DNA from: Elusimicrobia bacterium CG1_02_56_21
Lineage (GTDB): Bacteria > Elusimicrobiota > Elusimicrobia > Elusimicrobiales > UBA9959
Reading direction: 5' to 3'
Assembly (NCBI GenBank): GCA_001871115.1
Contig: MNUR01000098.1
Coordinates: 1-36,213, forward strand
Length of the DNA stretch: 36,213 bases
The notes below the pieces were generated by a model. That model was not told the origin of the DNA. It worked only from the letters and a program-made list of their open reading frames with translations, and made no database searches. Both the position numbers and the translations under genes were made by a program. This document shows positions 8,943-17,267 of this stretch, piece after piece; positions within the stretch are counted from its first letter, which is position 1, and the number at the start of each line of letters is the position of its first letter.

Positions 8943-9070
8943 GCGTGACGGAGGGCCAGAGCGCAAAACCGGCGTCGCGCGCACCGTGCGCGCGCTTCCG
9001 CGTCCCGGCCTTCGCGCTTGCGCAAGCTCAGGCTTCCGACCGGTTTTGCTAACCCGGCCCTCCGCCACGC
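8943..9070. repeat. intergenic palindromic element A (GGTTAGCAAAACC arms)
   Basis: The outer arms, about 33 nt, are near-perfect inverted repeats: GCGTGACGGAGGGCC and CGCAAAACCGG on the left against the reverse complement of CCGGTTTTGCTAACCC and GGCCCTCCGCCACGC on the right. Inside are two hairpins: GCGCGCA/TGCGCGC with a CCG loop (8977-8993) and GCTTGCGCAAGC (9016-9027). Read on the minus strand it lines up with element B module by module. It fills the gap between secA and lnt and is not coding. Confidence 0.8.
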
Positions 9071-9145
9071 CGCAGTACTGGAGATTTTCTGAGGATTAGA
9101 GGCTTGGGGGATTGGCCGGAAAGAAGGCCGATCTTTTGGAATTAA

Positions 9146-10675
9146 ATGCGAAAAAAATCCTCCAAATTCCGGCAGCTCTTTACGGCCCATTCATTGCTTC
9201 CGGTCCTAAGTTCGCTTCTTTTGATCCTCAGTTATCCTAAATTCAGCCAGGGCTGGCTGGCCTGGTTCGCCCTGGCGCCGCTTTCTTTTTACATACTTAA
9301 AGCCAAAACCCTTAAGTCCGCCGCGGCCGGCGGAGCCGCCTGCGGTTTTGTTTTTTACCTGGGCCTGCTTTACTGGATCTATCCTACAATGCGCGCCGGC
9401 GGGGTGGGCCCGGGCGTCTCCGTCCTGGGTCTCGCCCTCCTGAGCCTTACTCTTTCCGCCGAGTTCCTCCTGGTCTCTGTATACGGATTAAAAATTAAAA
9501 GGGCAGGTATTAAAACCTGGCCCTATCTGTTCGCCCTGGGCTGGTTCCTGCTGGAATACGGTAAAGTTTATTTAAGCCTGAAAGCGGCCTGGTTCCCCTG
9601 GTTCATGCTGGGGTATACGCAATGGGATTATCTCCCGCTTATACAGATAGCTTCGGTTACCGGGGTCTACGGGATAAGTGCGGCGATCTGTCTGAGCGGG
9701 GCGCTTCTTGGTTCTCTCTTTGTTCTGAAAGATCCTGTGCGGAAGAAAATAATTCGCTTTAGCCCGGTTGTGCTGATTTTCGCCGGTATCTGGTTTTTCG
9801 GCGCCCGGGAACTCAGCCAGGCCGGGGCTTTGGCGCCTGTAAAATCTATTTCCGCGGCCCTTTTGCAGCCGGATATAGACCTTTATTCCAAATGGGACGC
9901 TTCCAAGTCCGGTGAAGTGATATCTGTTATGGAGGGCCTGGCGGCAGAGGCTGGGGGCGCGGACCTGGTGGTCTGGCCCGAGAATGCCCTGCCCTGCTGG
10001 CTGGATGAGCCCGCCTGCGGGGCCTGGCTTAAATCCGTGGTTTCTTCCGGTGCCGCGGCGGGCAGTTTTGTCGGCTCTGTATCCAAAGGCGGGGGGAAAT
10101 ATGTGGCGGCTTTCCTCCTGGACGAGAAAGGAGAGATAGCTTCATCTTATAATAAGCGCCAACTGGTGCCTTTCGGGGAATATGTGCCTTTAAGGGATTT
10201 CCTGGGGGAATATATAAAGCCGGTGGCCGCGCTGGGGGAATTCCGGCCCGGAAACCCCGATCAGGAGCTGATGGATTTTAAGGGGACCAAAATAGGTTCC
10301 GCTATCTGTTATGAGTCCGTCTTCCCTTACCTTTTTACGGGAGATACCCGGGACGGGGCGGACCTTTTTGTCAATATCACTAATGACGGCTGGTACCTGG
10401 ACACGGCCGCTCCCTATCAGCATTTCATAGTCAATATTTTCCGGGCGGTTGAAAACAGGCGGTCGGTTGTGCGTGCCGCAAATAACGGCATCTCCGGGGT
10501 AATAGACCCCTGGGGCCGGGTCCTGGCTAAGACCGCCCTTAATGAAAGAACGGTTCTGCGCGCTTCCGCCCCGGTCTATTCCGAGCAGGCTTTTTTCCCG
10601 TATTATGGTCACTGGCTGGCTGCGGCGGCATTGCTTATGTTCTCGGCCTTCCTGCTGGCCCTGGTCCTGGTCTGA
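9146..10675 (+). CDS. lnt: apolipoprotein N-acyltransferase
   Basis: Lnt N-acylates the amino-terminal cysteine of lipoproteins on the periplasmic face of the inner membrane, the last step of lipoprotein maturation in diderms. The 509-residue protein has about six N-terminal membrane segments (to about 220), a nitrilase-fold periplasmic domain, and a last membrane helix at the C-terminus (AAAALLMFSAFLLALVLV). The catalytic triad is visible: E279 in WPENALP, K337 in YNKRQLVPFGEY, and C388 in SAICYESVFP. These correspond closely to E267-K335-C387 of E. coli. FVNITNDGWY and AANNGISGVIDPWG are also typical. The ATG at 9146 has only a weak GGA upstream. A lipoprotein substrate is encoded at 28825. 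Confidence 0.95.
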   Translation: MRKKSSKFRQLFTAHSLLPVLSSLLLILSYPKFSQGWLAWFALAPLSFYILKAKTLKSAAAGGAACGFVFYLGLLYWIYPTMRAGGVGPGVSVLGLALLSLTLSAEFLLVSVYGLKIKRAGIKTWPYLFALGWFLLEYGKVYLSLKAAWFPWFMLGYTQWDYLPLIQIASVTGVYGISAAICLSGALLGSLFVLKDPVRKKIIRFSPVVLIFAGIWFFGARELSQAGALAPVKSISAALLQPDIDLYSKWDASKSGEVISVMEGLAAEAGGADLVVWPENALPCWLDEPACGAWLKSVVSSGAAAGSFVGSVSKGGGKYVAAFLLDEKGEIASSYNKRQLVPFGEYVPLRDFLGEYIKPVAALGEFRPGNPDQELMDFKGTKIGSAICYESVFPYLFTGDTRDGADLFVNITNDGWYLDTAAPYQHFIVNIFRAVENRRSVVRAANNGISGVIDPWGRVLAKTALNERTVLRASAPVYSEQAFFPYYGHWLAAAALLMFSAFLLALVLV

Positions 10676-10723
10676 AGGCGCACCTCGGGATGTACGGCAG
10701 CGACGTAGTTGGTAATAGACCCT

Positions 10724-11614
10724 ATGAAAATAATCTTCTCCAGATATTATACGGTCAGGACGCCGGGGCATGTGTTCAGGGCCGATAAATTCGAGGCCGC
10801 GCTGAATTTGCTTTTGAAAGAAGGCGTAATTTTAAAAAAGGATGTCTTAATCCCCAAGGCTCCGTCAAAAGCCGACCTGCTGCTGGCCCATAGCCCGGCC
10901 TGGGTAAAGAAGGGCTTTGGCGGGGGCTTTTCAGCTAAAGACTCCGAAAGAGCCCAGCTCCAGATAAATCGCTCCGTGGTCCGCGCTCACCTTATGAATA
11001 CCGGCGGAACTATTTTAGCGGCCAGGCTGGCCCTGGAGAGCGGCATCGGGATAAACTGCGGCGGCGGGGCTCACCACGCTTTCCGTGGGCATGGCGAGGG
11101 TTTTTGTCTTTTTAACGACATTGCTATTGCTATAAAAATTCTTTTCAGGGAAAAGCGCATAAAGCGGGCTATGGTAATAGACCTGGACGCCCACCAGGGC
11201 AATGGCACGGCGGCTATTTTCAGGGGGGATGGCAGGGTTTTTACCTTCTCTATGCACGGACAGGAAATTTATCCAGAAAAAAAGGAAAAGAGCTCTAAAG
11301 ACATAAGACTAAAGCCGGGAACCGGGGATAGTGCCTACCTTTCGGCGCTTAAAAGGCAGTTGCCTTCTGCAATTAAGAGGTTTAAGCCGGATTTTATAGT
11401 TTATGTGGCGGGCGTGGATGTATATAAGCGCGACCTGCTGGGCGGTTTGGGCTTGACCATGGGCGGGATTAAGGCCCGCGACGCTTTTGTTTTCAGCCTT
11501 TGCCGCTCTCGCGGGATTCCGGTAGGCCTTGTGCTGGCCGGAGGTTACGCTAAAGAATTTTCTGAAACTGTCCGGCTGCATGCAAACACGATCAAAGCGG
11601 CCCTGAAAGCCTGA
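10724..11614 (+). CDS. histone-deacetylase-family protein (AcuC/AphA-like)
   Basis: A 296-residue member of the arginase/deacetylase fold. The ATG at 10724 (MKIIFSRYYTVRTPGH) is preferred to an upstream TTG. Zinc-site and active-site signatures are intact: GGGAHHAFRGHGEGFCLFND with the tandem His pair H117-H118, and VIDLDAHQGNGTA with D153, D155 and H157. YVAGVDVYKRDLLGGLGLT near 230 supplies the second Asp region and LAGGYAKEF the closing Gly-Gly-Tyr. Bacterial homologues deacetylate acetyl-CoA synthetase, acetylpolyamines or other small molecules; the substrate here cannot be assigned. It follows lnt after 48 nt and ends in a terminator whose loop contains its stop codon. A weak -10-like TAATAG lies just upstream of the ATG. 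Confidence 0.9.
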   Translation: MKIIFSRYYTVRTPGHVFRADKFEAALNLLLKEGVILKKDVLIPKAPSKADLLLAHSPAWVKKGFGGGFSAKDSERAQLQINRSVVRAHLMNTGGTILAARLALESGIGINCGGGAHHAFRGHGEGFCLFNDIAIAIKILFREKRIKRAMVIDLDAHQGNGTAAIFRGDGRVFTFSMHGQEIYPEKKEKSSKDIRLKPGTGDSAYLSALKRQLPSAIKRFKPDFIVYVAGVDVYKRDLLGGLGLTMGGIKARDAFVFSLCRSRGIPVGLVLAGGYAKEFSETVRLHANTIKAALKA

Positions 11615-11634
11615 ACTGGGCCGCTTTTCTCTAT
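11594..11634 (+). terminator. intrinsic terminator overlapping the end of the deacetylase gene
   Basis: AAAGCGGCCC (11594-11603) pairs with GGGCCGCTTT (11618-11627), followed by a T-rich run. The TGA stop at 11612-11614 is in the loop, so translating ribosomes would cover the left arm. Confidence 0.7.
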
Positions 11635-11914
11635 TTTCTGTTTAACTCCTCAAGTCAGACCAAAGGCCTGGGTCCTGGGCCCTTCGGACCATAATAAAAT
11701 TAATATCCTTAAAATAGTAAGTGACAGAAACAGGGGTATTTTAGCGCTCTCTCCTATGAGGCCTTGACAGGTCTATGGGTCATAGGGCCCAAAAATCAAT
11801 AGGCACAAAGACTAAAGCTTGACTAGGCCCTTTGGTCTTGATTATAATCAAGTAAGTGCTTAAACTATAAAAGTAGCCGCACACTACAAGACCAAGCCGC
11901 ACACGGAGGAGTTA
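11635..11914 (+). promoter_or_regulatory. long regulatory region upstream of the first clostripain-like gene
   Basis: No gene is seen here; no long ORF occurs and the GC content drops. It contains three copies of a GGWCCNAAGGGCC-type motif: 11658-11668, 11677-11690 (inverted, forming a hairpin with the first) and 11826-11837 (inverted). A sigma-70 promoter TTGACT (11819-11824), 18 nt, TATAAT (11843-11848) follows. The -10 box is embedded in the perfect 16-bp palindrome CTTGATTATAATCAAG (11837-11852), an obvious operator candidate. A second AT-rich block ACTATAA is at 11864-11870. A leader of about 60 nt carries GGAGGA before the ATG at 11915. Confidence 0.7.
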
Positions 11915-13192
11915 ATGTTTAAAAAGGCAACCGCAGCGTTCGCAATAATAGCCGCAGCCTCAAACCTGGTGTCAGCAGAAGTTTCTTTTGACACCCTAAA
12001 TAAATCAAATATCCGGCAGGAAATAGCCAACCTCGAACTGAGCGTTCCCGCTGCCGCCCCGGCCGCGGAAGAAGGCGTTCTGAACAAAAGTTCCAAAGAA
12101 TGGACCATTATGGTCTTCATTAATGCCAAGAACAACCTTGAGCGCTACGGCCTCCTGGACATGAACGAGATGGAGAAGATAGGTTCCAGCGACAAAGTGA
12201 ACATTGTTGTCGAGATGGGCCGCATAGCCGGCTACTCCTCAGCCGATGGCGACTGGAAAACCACCCGCCGCTTCCTTGTTCAGAAAGACAATGACTTCTC
12301 TAAAGTTACCTCCCCTGTGCTGGCTGACCTTGGAAAAACCGACATGGGCGACTATAAAACCCTTGTAAACTTCGTTAACTGGTCTAAAGCGACCTACCCG
12401 GCCAGGAAATACATGCTGGTTGTCTGGAACCACGGTTCCGGCTGGGACAAAGCCCGCGCGCTTGACGTAACCAAGGGGATTTCCTATGACGACGAAACCG
12501 GCCACCACATAAACACCCCCCAGCTGGGCCTTGCGCTCAAAGAGATGGGCGGCGTGAATGTGTACGGCTCGGACGCCTGCCTGATGCAGATGCCTGAAGT
12601 GACCTATGAGATAAGGAATTACACTGATTATATAGTAGGTTCCGAAGAAACCGAGCCCGGTGACGGCTACACTTACGACCTTTTTGTGGGTCCGATAGTG
12701 GCCAACCCCGCGATGAATCCCTACCAGGCGGGTAAAGCGGCTGTAGACGGCTATAGCGACCATTATCAGAGCGTCGGACAGGGCTCAACTCAGAGCCTTC
12801 TTAAGTCTGACACCCTGGACGCCTTTGTGTCTCTGGTAAATGACTTCGTGAAGGCCGCAATGGCTACCGGAGAACAGGCCCTGGCTAAAACCGCCGCCGG
12901 CGGTTCCCAGAGCTATGCCGTGTACGACAATAAAGATATGGGGCATTTCTTCGACCGCTACGCCGCCACCACCGCCAGCGCGGAGGTGAAGTCCAAAGCG
13001 CTCGCTCTGAAAGCCTATATAGACGGAACTCTGATCGTGCACAACCGCGTGAACGGCGAGTTCACCAATGGCAATAGCCACGGCATCGCCGCTTATATGC
13101 CCGGTTATTCTTTCAATAGCGATTACAATGACCTCGCCTGGGCTAAAGATGCCCGGTGGGACGAGTTCATAAACTGGTACCAGGGTAAATAA
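11915..13192 (+). CDS. secreted clostripain-like cysteine peptidase (family C11), copy 1
   Basis: A 425-residue exported protein. GGAGGA lies 5 nt before the ATG, and MFKKATAAFAIIAAASNLVSA is a signal peptide cleaved before EVSFD. The peptidase domain begins at WTIMVFINAKNNLE and contains the C11 catalytic dyad: His about 173 in VVWNHGSGW and Cys about 222 in GSDACLMQM. SEETEPGDGYTYDLF after the Cys is a further family feature. C11 enzymes (clostripain, PmC11) mature by autocleavage and cut after basic residues. The acidic loops here could form a calcium or basic-residue site, which is inference. The C-terminus ends in WAKDARWDEFINWYQ, shared with copy 2. It has its own terminator, so the two copies are separately transcribed. 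Confidence 0.9.
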   Translation: MFKKATAAFAIIAAASNLVSAEVSFDTLNKSNIRQEIANLELSVPAAAPAAEEGVLNKSSKEWTIMVFINAKNNLERYGLLDMNEMEKIGSSDKVNIVVEMGRIAGYSSADGDWKTTRRFLVQKDNDFSKVTSPVLADLGKTDMGDYKTLVNFVNWSKATYPARKYMLVVWNHGSGWDKARALDVTKGISYDDETGHHINTPQLGLALKEMGGVNVYGSDACLMQMPEVTYEIRNYTDYIVGSEETEPGDGYTYDLFVGPIVANPAMNPYQAGKAAVDGYSDHYQSVGQGSTQSLLKSDTLDAFVSLVNDFVKAAMATGEQALAKTAAGGSQSYAVYDNKDMGHFFDRYAATTASAEVKSKALALKAYIDGTLIVHNRVNGEFTNGNSHGIAAYMPGYSFNSDYNDLAWAKDARWDEFINWYQGK

Positions 13193-13214
13193 GAAGTTAA
13201 TACTCCCTGCGGAA

Positions 13215-13244
13215 GGGCCGGCTTAACAGCCGGCCCTTTTTTTT
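13215..13244 (+). terminator. intrinsic terminator after clostripain-like copy 1
   Basis: GGGCCGGC (13215-13222), loop TTAACA, GCCGGCCC (13229-13236), then eight T. A strong rho-independent terminator. Confidence 0.93.
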
Positions 13245-13269
13245 GGCCTTTTGCTCATTATGCTCGGCC

Positions 13270-13340
13270 GGACCAAAGGGCCCAGGCCGGCTTGGGCCTA
13301 GGGTCCCTTGTCGAAAATCAAGGATGAGGTAGACTATAAG
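13270..13340 (+). promoter_or_regulatory. operator/promoter region of clostripain-like copy 2
   Basis: GGACCAAAGGGCCC (13270-13283) and GGGCCTAGGGTCC (13294-13306) form an inverted pair. They are followed directly by CTTGTCGAAAATCAAG (13307-13322), which keeps the CTTG-N8-CAAG frame of the copy 1 palindrome, and then by ACTATAAG (13333-13340) about 10 nt later, as in copy 1. TATAAG is a possible -10 but its spacing to TTGTCG (20 nt) is long; TTGGGC-17-AAAATC is the position equivalent to the copy 1 promoter. Confidence 0.55.
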
Positions 13341-13377
13341 TATGAAACGCAATGTCCGCAATGCTCTGGAGGCAACA

Positions 13378-14685
13378 ATGATCCGCAAAATATCTCTGTC
13401 CGCAGTGGCTGTTTCCCTTTTAGCGTCTCTCGTCTCTGCCGAGGTCAATTTTGACCGCGGCGGTTTCGATATTAAAGAAGAGATCTCCGGTATGGAAGTC
13501 GCCGCGCCCGAGGTCACCCAGGATAAAAACATGCTGACCGACTGGCTGTTCGGCAAGAGCCAGGCCGAGTGGACCATCATGGTTTTCGGCAACGGCAAGA
13601 ACGACCTGGAGCCCTTCCTTATGAAGGACCTCAACGAGATGGAGAAGGTCGGCTCTAACTCCAAGGTGAACATAATAGTGGAAGCCGGCCGCATCGCCGG
13701 TTATGATTCTTCGGACGGGGACTGGACCGGTGTACGCCGCTACCGGATGACCAAAGATACCGATACCTCCAAGGTGAATTCTCCGGTTGTGGAAACCCTC
13801 GGCGATGTGGACATGGGCGATTACAAGAGCGTGGTCGCTTTCTCCAACTGGGCCAAGGCTAAGTATCCGGCCAGGAAATATATGATGATATTCTGGAACC
13901 ATGGCTCAGGCTGGAGCAAAAGCCTCGAGCGCCCTATCACCAAGGGCATCTCTTATGACGAGCAGAGCGGCAACCACATCAATACCCCCCAGATGGGCCT
14001 TGCCCTTAAAGAAATGGCCGGCCTGGACGTGGTAGGGACCGACGCCTGCCTTATGCAGATGGCTGAAGTGGACTATGAGATCAAAGATTCAGTGGACTAT
14101 ATAGTAGCTTCCGAGGAAACCGAACCCGGCGACGGCTACACCTACGACCTGTTCCTTGGGCCCGTAGTTGCCAAGCCCACAATGAGCCCCCTGGAGGTCG
14201 GTAAAGCGGCTGTGAACGGTTATGCCGATCATTACGACGGCATCCGTCAGGGCCACACCCAGAGCCTGGTCAAAGCTTCTTCTATCAATAAGCTGCTTAC
14301 CCTGACCGACGCTTTCACCGGGGCGATGATGGCCTCCGGAGATAAAGTTCTCGCAAAGAGCGCCCGCGATGGAGCCATCAACTACGCTATGGACGAGAAC
14401 CGCGATATGTACGACTTCGTCCGCCTGGTTCTGGAAGGGACAAAGAGCGACGATGTTAAAGTAAAGGGCCGGGCCCTGATGGGCTTCATCACCGGAGAAC
14501 TGGTCCTGCAGAACCGCACCCGCGATTCACAGGCCAGCTACTGGAGCGAGGCCAAAGAGTACACCCTCTCAAAGGGCATAGCGGCCTACTTCCCTAACTA
14601 TACCCCGGCCGACGGTTACAGCGACCTGGCCTGGGCCAAGGCCTCCCGGTGGGACGAGTTCGTTAACTGGATCAACCAGCCTTAA
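13378..14685 (+). CDS. secreted clostripain-like cysteine peptidase (family C11), copy 2
   Basis: A 435-residue paralogue of the preceding gene. Start set at 13378 (MIRKISLSAVAVSLLASLVSA, a signal peptide) because GGAGG lies 6 nt upstream; the ATG at 13342 would add 12 residues ahead of the signal and overlaps the putative -10. The catalytic dyad is His about 175 in FWNHGSGW and Cys about 224 in GTDACLMQM. SEETEPGDGYTYDLF and the final WAKASRWDEFVNWI match copy 1. Differences concentrate in the propeptide (about 25-60) and in a segment near 340-400, consistent with diverged specificity or a pro-enzyme/activator pair. Both proteins would be exported by Sec. A bidirectional terminator follows. 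Confidence 0.9.
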   Translation: MIRKISLSAVAVSLLASLVSAEVNFDRGGFDIKEEISGMEVAAPEVTQDKNMLTDWLFGKSQAEWTIMVFGNGKNDLEPFLMKDLNEMEKVGSNSKVNIIVEAGRIAGYDSSDGDWTGVRRYRMTKDTDTSKVNSPVVETLGDVDMGDYKSVVAFSNWAKAKYPARKYMMIFWNHGSGWSKSLERPITKGISYDEQSGNHINTPQMGLALKEMAGLDVVGTDACLMQMAEVDYEIKDSVDYIVASEETEPGDGYTYDLFLGPVVAKPTMSPLEVGKAAVNGYADHYDGIRQGHTQSLVKASSINKLLTLTDAFTGAMMASGDKVLAKSARDGAINYAMDENRDMYDFVRLVLEGTKSDDVKVKGRALMGFITGELVLQNRTRDSQASYWSEAKEYTLSKGIAAYFPNYTPADGYSDLAWAKASRWDEFVNWINQP

Positions 14686-14704
14686 GAAAGGCTTAAACAT
14701 AAAG

Positions 14705-14737
14705 AAGCCGTCCGCCGTAAAGGCGGACGGCTTTTTT
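14705..14737. terminator. bidirectional terminator between convergent genes
   Basis: AAGCCGTCCGCC (14705-14716) pairs with GGCGGACGGCTT (14722-14733) over a 5-nt loop, with T-runs on both strands. It serves clostripain-like copy 2 on the plus strand and the decarboxylase gene on the minus strand. Confidence 0.9.
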
Positions 14738-14755
14738 ATTTATGCGGCAGGTTCT

Positions 14756-15688
14756 TTATCTTACTTTTGTCTTGAAGTAGGCCACGGTCCTCTTAAGGCC
14801 TTCTTCCAGGTCTACCTTAGGGGTCCATTTTAATATCTTTTTCGCCCGGGTTATGTCGGGGCGCCTTACTTTAGGGTCGTCTTCGGGGAGGGGGCGGAAA
14901 ACTATTTTAGATCTGCTGCCGGTCAGGCGCTTTATGGTCTGGGCCAGCTCAAGCAGGGAGATCTCGTGCGGGTTGCCTATGTTAACAGGGTTATTCTCTT
15001 TGCTCATAAGCAGGCGGTAGATACCGTCGATAAGGTCTGAAACATAGCAGAGGCTTCGGGTCTGGGAGCCGTCGCCGTAAACAGTTATCGGCTTGCTTTT
15101 CAGGGCCTGGGCCATGAAATTGGGTACTGCCCGGCCGTCCTCGATGCGCATATTGGGGCCGTAGGTGTTGAAGATCCGCAGAATGCGGACAGGGATATTG
15201 TGGTAGCGGTGGTAGGCCATCGTCATGGCCTCGGCGAAGCGCTTGGCTTCGTCGTAAACGCCGCGGGGGCCGATGGGGTTAACATTGCCCCAATAGCCTT
15301 CAGGCTGCGGGTTTACAAGGGGATCTCCATATACTTCGGAGGTGGAGGCTATCATGAAGATAGCCTTTTTGTCTTTGGCGAGGCCCAGGGCTTTATGGGA
15401 GCCCAGCGCGCCTACTTTAAGCGTAGGTATGGGGAACTTAAGGTAATCTATAGGGCTGGCCGGGCTGGCAAAATGGAGCACGGCGTCCAGCTTGCCGGGC
15501 ACGTGAAGGTAGTTGGTGACATCGTATTTGGTGAATTCGAAGCCGGGCTTTTTGAGCAGGTCCTGGATATTGTCTACGCTGCCGGTTATGAAATTGTCTA
15601 TGCCGATTACAGTATGGCCCTTGCTGATCAGATAGCGGGAAAGGTGGCTGCCCAGGAAACCAGCGGCACCGGTGACTAAAATCCTCAT
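14756..15688 (-). CDS. uxs: UDP-glucuronate decarboxylase (UDP-xylose synthase)
   Basis: Converts UDP-glucuronate to UDP-xylose with NAD+. Start at 15688 ([16 protein letters not shown]) is supported by GGAG 8 nt upstream; a longer frame would begin inside repeat element B. The 310-residue short-chain dehydrogenase has the GAAGFLG dinucleotide-binding loop at residues 7-13, the catalytic Y145-x3-K149 pair in [23 protein letters not shown], and [12 protein letters not shown]. This sequence pattern is that of bacterial Uxs rather than UDP-glucose 4-epimerase. Its substrate is made by the upstream ugd gene on the same strand, although element B separates the two. UDP-xylose would feed glycans such as the one assembled by the genes at 214-3813. 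Confidence 0.9.
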   Translation of the reverse strand: MRILVTGAAGFLGSHLSRYLISKGHTVIGIDNFITGSVDNIQDLLKKPGFEFTKYDVTNYLHVPGKLDAVLHFASPASPIDYLKFPIPTLKVGALGSHKALGLAKDKKAIFMIASTSEVYGDPLVNPQPEGYWGNVNPIGPRGVYDEAKRFAEAMTMAYHRYHNIPVRILRIFNTYGPNMRIEDGRAVPNFMAQALKSKPITVYGDGSQTRSLCYVSDLIDGIYRLLMSKENNPVNIGNPHEISLLELAQTIKRLTGSRSKIVFRPLPEDDPKVRRPDITRAKKILKWTPKVDLEEGLKRTVAYFKTKVR

Positions 15689-15719
15689 ATGTGAATCTCC
15701 AGTTTTTAAACAGTTTGTC

Positions 15720-15857
15720 GGAGGACTACATGCGGACCGGGTTAGCAAAACCCTGCCGGAGCCCGACGCTTACGTAAGCGCGGAGGGCGAGGCGGGGAAG
15801 GGCGGGCACGGTGTGTCCCGACCCTGTTTTTGCGTTCCGGTCCGTATGGCGTCCGGA
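15720..15857. repeat. intergenic palindromic element B (GGTTAGCAAAACC arms)
   Basis: The left arm contains CGGACCGGGTTAGCAAAACC and the right arm the inverse of it in slightly diverged form (CTGTTTTTGCGTTCCGGTCC). The interior begins with CTGCCGGAGCCCG, then hairpin CGCTTACGTAAGCG (15767-15780), then GGGGAAGGGCGGGCACGGTG and a second imperfect hairpin GGGCAC/GTGTCCC (15804-15819). It shares a 29 of 30 nt stretch with element C and its interior with elements A and D. It sits between ugd and uxs, genes of one pathway. Confidence 0.8.
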
Positions 15858-15889
15858 GCTGCCTAGAAAAGTATACGATTACCGATTCT

Positions 15890-17221
15890 TTACGGGCGGC
15901 CTACCGACTTGTAAGTCCAGCCCAGCTCCCGCATTTTGGCGGGGTCGTAAAGGTTGCGGCCGTCCACCATTATCTGGTGTTTCACTATGGACAGGAGTTT
16001 CTTCTGGTCGAGCTTTCCAAATTCCTTCCATTCAGTGATCAGGCAGACGCAATCGGCGTCTTTGGCGCAGTCGTAGGCGTCCTTGGCGAAATAGATGCCT
16101 TTTATGCGCTTCCTGGCGTTTTCCTGGGAAATAGGGTCGTAGGCCCGGACCTTGGCACCGCGCTTGAGGAGCTCGCGGATAATGTCTAGGGAGGGGGCGA
16201 AGCGCATGTCGTCGGTCTCCGGCTTGAAAGCCAGGCCGAGCAGTGAGATGGTTTTGCCTTGGATGTTCCAGAGCTCTTCTTCAATTTTCTTCAGCAGCCA
16301 CATCTTCTGGCCTTCGTTTATATCTTTTACGGTTTTGAGCAGCTCAAAGTTGTAGCCTACCTGCGCGCTCAGCCAGTAGAAGGCTTCAAGGTCCTTGGGG
16401 AAGCAGAAGCCTCCGAAGCCTATGCCGGCCTTCAGGAAGGAGGCGCCTATGCGCTTGTCCAGGCCCATCCCGCGGGCTACGTCTTCCACGTTCGCGCCGG
16501 TCTTCTCGCAGACATTCGCCACCGCGTTGATGAACGAGATCTTGGTGGACAGGAAGGAGTTGGAGGCGTGTTTTATCAGCTCGGCGCTCTTTACGCTGGT
16601 GAAAACTATCGGGGAGTTCTTTATGGGCTTATAGATCCGGCGCATCAGGGCTTCGGCTTCTTTGGAGGAGACCCCCGCCACGATGCGGTCCGGTTTCAGG
16701 AAATCGCCGACCGCGGTCCCTTCACGCAGGAATTCGGGGTTGGAGGCCACGTCGAAAGGAAGGTGGTGTTTGTTATGGCGCTTTACGGTCTTCTCTATCC
16801 AGTCGCAGGTGGCTACCGGCACGGTGGATTTCTCAACGATAACGGTGTAACCGGTCATGTTTTTAGCTACGTCCTCGGAAACTTTTTCTATGGCGGAGAG
16901 GTCGGCCGAGCCGTCCTCGCGGGGCGGGGTGCCTACGGCTATAAAGATAGCTTCGGCGCGGTGCCCGCCGTAGTGCATTCCTTCTTTGACGGAGTTTGCA
17001 AAGCTGAGCCGCCCGGCCTTTACGTTCTTTTTCACCACCTGCTCCAGGCCTTCCTCGTAAATTGGCATTACGCCTTTCCTGAGCAGTTTGATCTTGGAGG
17101 GATCGTTGTCCACGCAGACTACTCTGTGGCCAAGCTCGGCCAGGCAGGCCCCGCTGACCAGGCCCACGTAGCCCGCTCCCACCACGCAGATATTTACTTT
17201 GCTGTTCTTTGTGTTTTTCAT
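15890..17221 (-). CDS. ugd: UDP-glucose 6-dehydrogenase
   Basis: Oxidises UDP-glucose to UDP-glucuronate with two NAD+. The 443-residue protein has an N-terminal Rossmann domain (NICVVGAGYVGLVSGACLAELGH), VGTPPREDGSADLS, the conserved SNPEFLREGTAVGDFLKPDR, and the catalytic Cys about 273 in GFGGFCFPKDLEAF. LLGLAFKPETDDMRFAPS opens the C-terminal UDP-binding domain. GGAG lies about 6 nt before the ATG. It follows the 10-TM membrane protein gene by 46 nt and precedes uxs, so the pair should form a UDP-xylose pathway; repeat element B lies in the 200-nt gap between them. Confidence 0.95.
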   Translation of the reverse strand: MKNTKNSKVNICVVGAGYVGLVSGACLAELGHRVVCVDNDPSKIKLLRKGVMPIYEEGLEQVVKKNVKAGRLSFANSVKEGMHYGGHRAEAIFIAVGTPPREDGSADLSAIEKVSEDVAKNMTGYTVIVEKSTVPVATCDWIEKTVKRHNKHHLPFDVASNPEFLREGTAVGDFLKPDRIVAGVSSKEAEALMRRIYKPIKNSPIVFTSVKSAELIKHASNSFLSTKISFINAVANVCEKTGANVEDVARGMGLDKRIGASFLKAGIGFGGFCFPKDLEAFYWLSAQVGYNFELLKTVKDINEGQKMWLLKKIEEELWNIQGKTISLLGLAFKPETDDMRFAPSLDIIRELLKRGAKVRAYDPISQENARKRIKGIYFAKDAYDCAKDADCVCLITEWKEFGKLDQKKLLSIVKHQIMVDGRNLYDPAKMRELGWTYKSVGRP

Positions 17222-17267
17222 ATGACTCCGAATAGTATTTGGACTATCGCGATATTCCGGTTTTGTT

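Noticed and set aside
8367..9190. Minus-strand frames covering the secA end and element A
   Set aside because: They are shadows of secA extended through the palindromic repeat; no motif.
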